This document shows positions 59,399 to 64,000 of a stretch of 64,000 nucleotides of DNA, one piece after another. The position numbers and the translations under genes were made by a program. The stretch lies in contig JARFXR010000003.1 of the NCBI GenBank assembly GCA_029194535.1, forward strand, positions 1 through 64,000. Direction: 5' to 3'. Position 1 is the stretch's first letter. Each line of letters starts with the position of its first letter. The stretch is from Nitrospira sp. (GTDB lineage: Bacteria; Nitrospirota; Nitrospiria; Nitrospirales; Nitrospiraceae). The notes below the pieces were generated by a model. The model saw only the letters and a list, made by a program, of their open reading frames with translations. It was not told the DNA's origin and ran no database searches.

Positions 59399-60700
59399 TT
59401 AAAGGGACAGGCTGGTTTCCATCACTTTCATGGCGACCAACAAGTTGGCATGCGCCCACAACAGCGGAGTATGGTCGTTGGCGACGTAGCGCCCGCGCGA
59501 AAGATAGTAGGCCTCAGGGCATCGAAACGCCGGGATGCCCGGCGATTGTTCGGTGAGTTGGCCCAGCGCCCGATTGAAATAGTACGTCTGCCGCTCCAGA
59601 TCGGCTCGGCGCCGCTTGTGGTGAAATCGCCGGCCGTAGGCGGCGGACATGACGGAGTCGAACAGACACCACTGGGCCTCTTCGCCGGGCGACAGCAGTT
59701 TGTTCCTCATCTCGACCGTGTCGCTGAAATCGACCGTGCGCTGCGAAGGGCTCAACTTCTCTTTATAGTCGGCGGCCCAGTAGGAGTCGCCGACGTACCG
59801 CTTGATGCCGTAGGGGCCTTCAAGCTGCTCGGCGATATCCGCAAGAATCTGCTTACCCATCGCCGGTCCGACGATGTCGAGCGGATAGACGAGAAACAGG
59901 AGCGCTGCGTCGGTTCGACGCTTCTTGGTCGGCGCCTTCTGGATACATTCGTGCGGCAGGATCTTTCGCAACTGCGCTCGCCCCCGGCCTTCGAGGACAC
60001 CTAGCTCGGCATCCGACATGCCCGCCGCCTCGCGTCGGTGCTTCCCTGCCGACAGGAACTCCCGAAGTTTCGCCAATCCGGCGACCACCACGCCGATGCT
60101 GGAGGCTTCAATCTTACGCTCCTCCTCCCAATGACCGCAGTCCTCGTCCGTCCAATAGTGAATGGCATCGAAGTAGCGGGCGAATAACCCGAGCACTTCC
60201 ACCTCTGGGAGAGTCGGTTTGAGCGCACCACGTCTGGCCAATAGGCAGTACATCCACAGAAAGTAGCCGAGCGCGTCGTTCTGCGCATGAGCCCAGGTCT
60301 CTCGCGACTCGCGCAGAGTGGCCCCCTCGAACCGCACATGAGGCCGGGACATGATGTCGTCCGGCGTGGACTCGCCGCCGATGATGCACTCGAAGCGGTG
60401 CCGATGCCGCGCAAAAAATCTCATGAGAGCCGAGAGGCAGCGACCAGCCGCGCGCACCTCACCGTCGACGTACAATGCGTGACTCACATGCACATTGTCT
60501 CTCACCCAGACGTGATGATAGCCGCTGTGTCGATTCAATCGATCGACGACGGCCGCGGGAAACAGATGCGTGCGCAGTGACCTGAACGTAAACACACCCT
60601 CACGCTCCAGAAACCGCCTGAGCCGTCTCAAACTCCCAGAATCATATCGATCGGACATGTACGGCAGCAGTGCTCCATTCTGCACGACGATGGGGGGCAT
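59399..60700 (-). CDS. Glycoside hydrolase family 15-like / phosphorylase-kinase-like (alpha/alpha) protein
   Basis: A 433-aa protein of the six-hairpin glucoamylase fold. Landmarks are HHVWVRDNVHVSHAL, HAQNDALGYFLWMYC, EASSIGVVVAGL and GDSYWAADYKEK, which match the GH15/phosphorylase kinase alpha-beta superfamily; the acidic catalytic pair is not certain from sequence alone. No signal peptide is seen, so it is probably cytosolic. Possible role in glycogen or oligosaccharide trimming. GGAGATGAAGC precedes the ATG at 60700. Confidence 0.78.
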   Translation of the reverse strand: MPPIVVQNGALLPYMSDRYDSGSLRRLRRFLEREGVFTFRSLRTHLFPAAVVDRLNRHSGYHHVWVRDNVHVSHALYVDGEVRAAGRCLSALMRFFARHRHRFECIIGGESTPDDIMSRPHVRFEGATLRESRETWAHAQNDALGYFLWMYCLLARRGALKPTLPEVEVLGLFARYFDAIHYWTDEDCGHWEEERKIEASSIGVVVAGLAKLREFLSAGKHRREAAGMSDAELGVLEGRGRAQLRKILPHECIQKAPTKKRRTDAALLFLVYPLDIVGPAMGKQILADIAEQLEGPYGIKRYVGDSYWAADYKEKLSPSQRTVDFSDTVEMRNKLLSPGEEAQWCLFDSVMSAAYGRRFHHKRRRADLERQTYYFNRALGQLTEQSPGIPAFRCPEAYYLSRGRYVANDHTPLLWAHANLLVAMKVMETSLSL

Positions 60701-60820
60701 GCTTCATCTCCAAATGGGTGGACGATCGGAACGCCGCCGGAATCTACCGTGAGTCGGAACCGACATCAAGAGGGCGAGCACGCGTCGGACGGACAGCGTG
60801 AAAGAGGAACGAGGCTGCCG

Positions 60821-61171
60821 TTACCTGGTCAAGGTTCGCACATACGCGAGGATATCTCGTGCCTGCTCTTCAGAAAGGAGGTTCTTCCAGGCCGGCATGT
60901 TGGGCTTGCCGTCATGAATGGTCTTGAGTAACTCGCCGTCGGACTTTGCAGCCGTCCGTCTGGACGTGAGATCCGCCGGATCGGGTCCGAGCAGCTTGTA
61001 GCCGTTTCCCTTCCCTTCCGTTCCATGGCAGCCGGCACAATTGCGGTCGAAGAGGACTTTGCCTTTCGACACATCTCCGAGTGCGATGTCGGATTGCGCC
61101 ATACCGGGCTGAATGGCCACCCAGGCCCATGCAGCGATGAGGCAGTTGATTACAACCAGACCTTTCACCAT
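60821..61171 (-). CDS. Exported c-type cytochrome, class I
   Basis: A 116-aa mono-heme cytochrome c: signal peptide, heme-binding CAGCH in LFDRNCAGCHGTEGKG, and the axial Met in GKPNMPAW. It carries electrons in the periplasm; the partner is not in the window. GGATGAG lies before the ATG. Confidence 0.9.
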   Translation of the reverse strand: MVKGLVVINCLIAAWAWVAIQPGMAQSDIALGDVSKGKVLFDRNCAGCHGTEGKGNGYKLLGPDPADLTSRRTAAKSDGELLKTIHDGKPNMPAWKNLLSEEQARDILAYVRTLTR

Positions 61172-61226
61172 ACTCTCATCCTTTCGGCTCTTCGCGAGGC
61201 CACCGGACTATAGTCGGGCGGCAGGG

Positions 61227-61544
61227 TTACCGTACGCGTGGAGGAGGAGGCGAGCCGGCGTCAGGAGTCTGCAGCGTGATGGTGGCGGCTTGTCCGTCGG
61301 AGGTAAGCTGCGCGGCAATCTTGTCTCCGGTCTTGAGCCGTGCCGCCGCGCCTTCAATTTTCGTGTCCGCGGTGACCCGCATCCGGACTTCATGCCCGGA
61401 CATTTCCCGAACGACCAGTTCTTCCCCCTCCCAATACAGCACATCCCCTTTCACGACGTCGTTCGCAGCCGCTTGTGATCTCGATTGCCCCTGCACCGGA
61501 ATCACCGCGGCCAACATGAGGAAGAAAGCCAAAATGATCGGCAT
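61227..61544 (-). CDS. Small exported beta-barrel-like protein
   Basis: A 105-aa protein with a signal peptide (MPIILAFFLMLAAVIPVQGQ) and a single beta-rich domain (GDVLYWEGEELVVREMSGHEVRMRVTADTKIEG, TGDKIAAQL) that resembles DUF5666/OB-like small domains, then a Pro-rich tail. AGGAGG lies six bases before the ATG. Function unknown. Same direction as the cytochrome, 55 bases upstream, so perhaps one unit. Confidence 0.72.
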   Translation of the reverse strand: MPIILAFFLMLAAVIPVQGQSRSQAAANDVVKGDVLYWEGEELVVREMSGHEVRMRVTADTKIEGAAARLKTGDKIAAQLTSDGQAATITLQTPDAGSPPPPRVR

Positions 61545-61627
61545 AGTACCCCTCCTATCCTGTCTATTCTGAGACTACGGATCCTCTGATGCCCTTGTCA
61601 ATCTGTCGATGCGCCATACACGCCACA

Positions 61628-61690
61628 GTGGGTCAGCTCTCTCCTGCCTCGTGCCCGCGAAGGCGGGCATCCGCTCCTCGATCCAGTCTC
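61628..61690 (+). repeat. MITE-like element fragment (copy 3a)
   Basis: Starts TGGGTCAGCTCTCTCCTGCC and contains GTGCCCGCGAAGGCGGGCAT, equal to the left half of copy 1, but breaks off after CTCGATCCAGTCTCC. It ends about 26 bases before the start of copy 3b. Confidence 0.6.
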
Positions 61691-61715
61691 CATCACCGTT
61701 CACCGTTTAGGTTTT

Positions 61716-61896
61716 GGTAGTGGGTCAGTTTGCTATCCAGACGCACTGAAGTCTGTCATTCCCGCCCCCGATCGGTGTCGAGGGCAGGCTCCAGCGGGAA
61801 TCCAGTCAAGGCCTTCTCTTCAGCAGTTAGGCTTGATCGAGGCGTGGATGCACGCCTTCGCGGGCATGACGCAAGAGGAAACTGACCCATTACCTA
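61716..61896 (-). repeat. MITE-like element, copy 3b
   Basis: About 181 bases with the best-preserved ends: GGTAGTGGGTCAGTTTGC on the left and AAACTGACCCATTACC on the right, inverted repeats of each other. Same orientation as copy 2. Its first palindrome holds an inserted CCCCGATCGGTGTCGAGGGC segment, the complement of that in copy 2. Confidence 0.8.
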
Positions 61897-61973
61897 GGTT
61901 TTGCATTTGGCCGGTCCAATGTCTTAGACTTTCAATTCGACCCATTTCCCCTCAACTTATGGGAGGTCCCGCC

Positions 61974-62249
61974 ATGAGACACACCGGACTCGGAATCGCC
62001 ACAGCTCTTTTTGCAGTGGTCACGTTTGCCTCATCCGCACTTGCCGGAGAAACCTCCGCCACGATGGAAAAGATGAAGGGCGAAGCCAAGGCCGCGACCG
62101 AAGAGGTCAAGGGACAGGCCAAAGGGGCCGTCGAAGACGCCAAAGGCAACAAGATGAGCGCGGAGGCGGAGCGGGCCAAGGGAAATGCGAAAGGCAGCAT
62201 GGAACGAGCCAAGGGTGAAGCCAACGCCGCAAAGGAAAAGATGAAATAG
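61974..62249 (+). CDS. Exported LEA-like / CsbD-like helical protein
   Basis: A 91-aa protein with a signal peptide (IATALFAVVTFASSALA), then a highly charged, Ala/Lys/Glu-rich helix with repeated KGEAKAA-, KGQAKGA-, KGNAKGS- and KGEANAA-type units. This is the composition of late-embryogenesis-abundant-like or CsbD-like stress proteins, likely disordered until stress. GGGAGG lies nine bases before the ATG. A role in desiccation, osmotic or periplasmic stress is inference. Confidence 0.8.
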   Translation: MRHTGLGIATALFAVVTFASSALAGETSATMEKMKGEAKAATEEVKGQAKGAVEDAKGNKMSAEAERAKGNAKGSMERAKGEANAAKEKMK

Positions 62250-62326
62250 ACGACGAGGTCACGATGGCGGAGCCGCCTGGAACGCATCGCTGACGCCTCC
62301 CGGCGGCCCTCCTCGTCGAGGTATGG

Positions 62327-62938
62327 ATGGATCGTTCGCTTGTTCAGACACTGAGGAACGTAGCAGACCCATCGAGGGTCCGCTTCGGGCGATCGTTGGT
62401 CAAGACGAGGTTCCTGTTCACGTTCCTGCTGTTGGGCGGATGGACAGTTTTGTCTCCCCTCCCCGCTCTCCCCGTTCCGATGGTGAACGACCCGAAAGGC
62501 TTCGAAGGGATTCCCTGGGGAGCGGCCTTTTCCGAGACGCAGGAGTTTCTGCTCGTCGAAAACGGCGCGCGCATCAAAGGCTATGAACTCAAGCAGGGAC
62601 CGCCGGGTCTCGGATCCGCGAAGGTCGACTCAATGCGCTTTGTGACCTTCGACGGACAGTTCGCGCGGGTCGTCGTCCGCTATCACGGGCATCAGACGCA
62701 TGAGCAGATCGTGTCGTACCTTCAATCCCGCTATGGACCGCTGGATCGGACGCCAGGCCAGATTTCGAAAGGCGCAGTCCAGCAATTCAACTGGCAGGGA
62801 GACGACAGCGAGATCGTTCTCACGTATGAAAGCATGAAAGACCGCGGCATCATCTTCTTCGAGCACCGCCCGTCCGCCTTGAAATTTTCCGAAGGGCAGA
62901 TGGCTCCTGACCCGGACCTCGGCGGCGCGACCTACTGA
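62327..62938 (+). CDS. Exported hypothetical protein
   Basis: A 203-aa protein with a signal peptide (FLFTFLLLGGWTVLSPLPALPVP). The mature domain has FEGIPWGAAFSETQEFLLVE, MRFVTFDGQFARVVVRYHG, VSYLQSRYGPLDRTPGQ and EIVLTYESMKDRGIIFFEHR, a pattern I have seen in unassigned periplasmic proteins; no function can be given. It lies 24 bases before the RuBisCO-like gene in the same direction. Confidence 0.75.
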   Translation: MDRSLVQTLRNVADPSRVRFGRSLVKTRFLFTFLLLGGWTVLSPLPALPVPMVNDPKGFEGIPWGAAFSETQEFLLVENGARIKGYELKQGPPGLGSAKVDSMRFVTFDGQFARVVVRYHGHQTHEQIVSYLQSRYGPLDRTPGQISKGAVQQFNWQGDDSEIVLTYESMKDRGIIFFEHRPSALKFSEGQMAPDPDLGGATY

Positions 62939-62962
62939 CGACGCAGCCGTCGCCAGGTCCTC

Positions 62963-64000
62963 ATGACTGTACGGCCCTCATCCGAATCCGATCCTCCGTC
63001 TCTTGATGCACGCATCACCGTCCTGTATCACGTCGCCGGCTCAGAGACCGAGGCTCGGGCAAAGGCCGAACTAATCTGCCTGGACCAGACCGTCGAAGCC
63101 GGCGACGAGATCCTGACGCCCCCACTTCGACATCGCATCGTGGGGCGGCTTGAAGAATTCCGACCTCGATCGCCCGGCAGCTACGAAGCCCGGATCAGCT
63201 ATGCCGTTGATCTGATCGGCCTCCATCTCGCCGATCTCTTAAACCTCTTGTTCGGCACCAGTAGCCTGCGCCCCGGCGTCCGGCTTGTCTCGTGGGAGCT
63301 TCCGGACTCGGTCCTGTCACAATGGCGTGGTCCCAGATTCGGTCTGGAAGGTCTCAGGAACCTGACTGGGATTCGAGACCGTCCGCTGGTCTGCGCCGTG
63401 CTGAAGCCGCTCGGTCGCTCACCGCAGGAGTTGGCGGACCTGGCCACGGCATTCGTGCTGGGCGGCGTGGACTTGATCAAAGACGACCAGGGCCTCGTCG
63501 ATCAGTCGTTCTGTCCGTTCAACGAACGCATCGCACGATGCGCCGACGCCGCGCTCACCGCTGCGGCGCAACGTGGCAGACCCTGTCCCTATCTGGGCCA
63601 TATCAGCGGCCCCCTCGACGTCATGAAGGAGCGCGCCTCGCTCGTCAAGAAATGCGGAGCGGGCGGCCTGCTCGTTGCGCCGGGGCTCACCGGATTCGAT
63701 GCGCTCCGTTCCTTGGCAGAGGATGAGTCGCTGGCACTGCCGATCGCAAGCCATCCCGCGCTGCTGGGCGGCTACACCGTAGATCCGGATCACGGAATCG
63801 CTCCTGCAGCTCTGTACGGCCAACTCCCCCGCCTCGCCGGCGCCGATCTGTCCATCTACCCCGGCTATCGCGCCGGCTATGCGATGATGAAAGACGACTG
63901 TGCGTTGCTGAAGCAGGCGTGCCGGGCCGCCTGGGGGCACATTCGTCCCATGGCTCCGACGGCAGCGGGACGTATCACTGCCTCGGATATCCCGGAGTTC
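62963..64000 (+). CDS. RuBisCO-like protein (form IV type), 3' end outside window
   Basis: The frame runs from the ATG at 62963 to the window end (346 codons). It shows the RuBisCO large-subunit barrel: AVLKPLG (Lys of the catalytic region), GGVDLIKDDQGLVDQ (equivalent of KDDE with Glu replaced by Gln), SHPALLGGY and RLAGADLSIYPGYRAGYAMMKDD. True RuBisCOs need TKPK, KDDE and an HxH pair; several are changed, so carboxylation is not expected and a RuBisCO-like (enolase or isomerase-type) function is more likely. It follows an exported hypothetical gene by 24 bases. Confidence 0.88.
   Translation, partial: MTVRPSSESDPPSLDARITVLYHVAGSETEARAKAELICLDQTVEAGDEILTPPLRHRIVGRLEEFRPRSPGSYEARISYAVDLIGLHLADLLNLLFGTSSLRPGVRLVSWELPDSVLSQWRGPRFGLEGLRNLTGIRDRPLVCAVLKPLGRSPQELADLATAFVLGGVDLIKDDQGLVDQSFCPFNERIARCADAALTAAAQRGRPCPYLGHISGPLDVMKERASLVKKCGAGGLLVAPGLTGFDALRSLAEDESLALPIASHPALLGGYTVDPDHGIAPAALYGQLPRLAGADLSIYPGYRAGYAMMKDDCALLKQACRAAWGHIRPMAPTAAGRITASDIPEF

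Larger units (their letters stand above)
61545..61973. other. Intergenic region with MITE-like copies 3a (fragment) and 3b
   Basis: The 429 bases hold no gene. Most of it consists of MITE-like DNA: a truncated forward half (3a) and a complete reverse copy (3b), listed separately. Confidence 0.65.

Noticed and set aside
62963..64000. Possible carbon-fixing RuBisCO
   Set aside because: Key active-site motif reads KDDQ instead of KDDE and other positions differ, so a form IV RuBisCO-like protein is the safer call.

Overview
The window is a GC-rich (about 60% by eye) chromosomal segment of a Gram-negative bacterium. Outer-membrane porins, many lipoproteins, a Tat-exported reductase and periplasmic substrate-binding proteins all point to a diderm envelope. 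The gene mix and the style of intergenic palindromic repeats fit a Nitrospira-like (Nitrospirota) organism. That assignment is an impression from gene content, not a phylogenetic result. I see no rRNA, tRNA, CRISPR array, transposase or phage backbone, so most of this is ordinary chromosome with one accessory-looking island.

Layout. (1) 0.4-9.7 kb: an extended molybdate (or tungstate-type oxyanion) acquisition region, read mostly on the minus strand: XRE-type regulator with a binding-protein-like domain, orphan ModA-like protein, lipoprotein, porin, ModA, small lipoprotein, Mop, ModB, ModC. A divergent outer-membrane barrel gene leaves the same promoter region. (2) 9.7-13.2 kb: a plus-strand operon with a YezD/DUF2292 peptide, an Asp/Glu-racemase-family protein and a complete NitT/TauT-type ABC importer. 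(3) 13.6-16.5 kb: a histidine kinase and an NtrC-type sigma-54 response regulator. (4) 16.6-22.0 kb: three consecutive large exported proteins that share an N-terminal two-cysteine module (about 94% identical DNA in genes 1 and 3) but carry unrelated C-terminal domains: an edema-factor/ExoY-like domain, a lipase plus papain-fold domain, and a papain-fold (Tox-PL-like) domain. This looks like a polymorphic-toxin family I do not recognise as described. Convergent to it, at 22.4-25.5 kb, are two exported Sel1-repeat proteins that could be immunity partners.

(5) 25.9-34.8 kb: mixed housekeeping and stress genes (acetolactate synthase, DoxX, DUF6279 lipoprotein, O-methyltransferase, Tat aldo/keto reductase, CBS protein, small membrane proteins). 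(6) 34.8-39.6 kb: MFS transporter, glucose-6-phosphate dehydrogenase and a DEAD-box helicase. (7) 39.7-47.2 kb: a GAF-PAS sigma-54 activator followed by tandem palindromes, a good -24/-12 promoter, and an RND efflux pump operon with OsmC downstream. (8) 47.4-54.4 kb: pyrophosphatase, HrpB helicase, thioredoxin-like and cupredoxin proteins, and an FHA-PrsW fusion. (9) 54.8-64.0 kb: DUF6807, FkbM methyltransferase, META fragment, two tandem DUF4136 lipoproteins, GH15-like protein, cytochrome c, a LEA-like protein and a RuBisCO-like protein cut by the window end.

The intergenic spaces carry several dispersed repeat families: a MITE-like element with GGGTCAGTTT ends (three full copies and a fragment), GGGGTCGGGAGTC palindromes around the Sel1 genes, a roughly 97-bp repeat and a 44-bp direct repeat. 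Where I moved gene starts inward, the choice rests on visible ribosome-binding sites, signal peptides or promoters.
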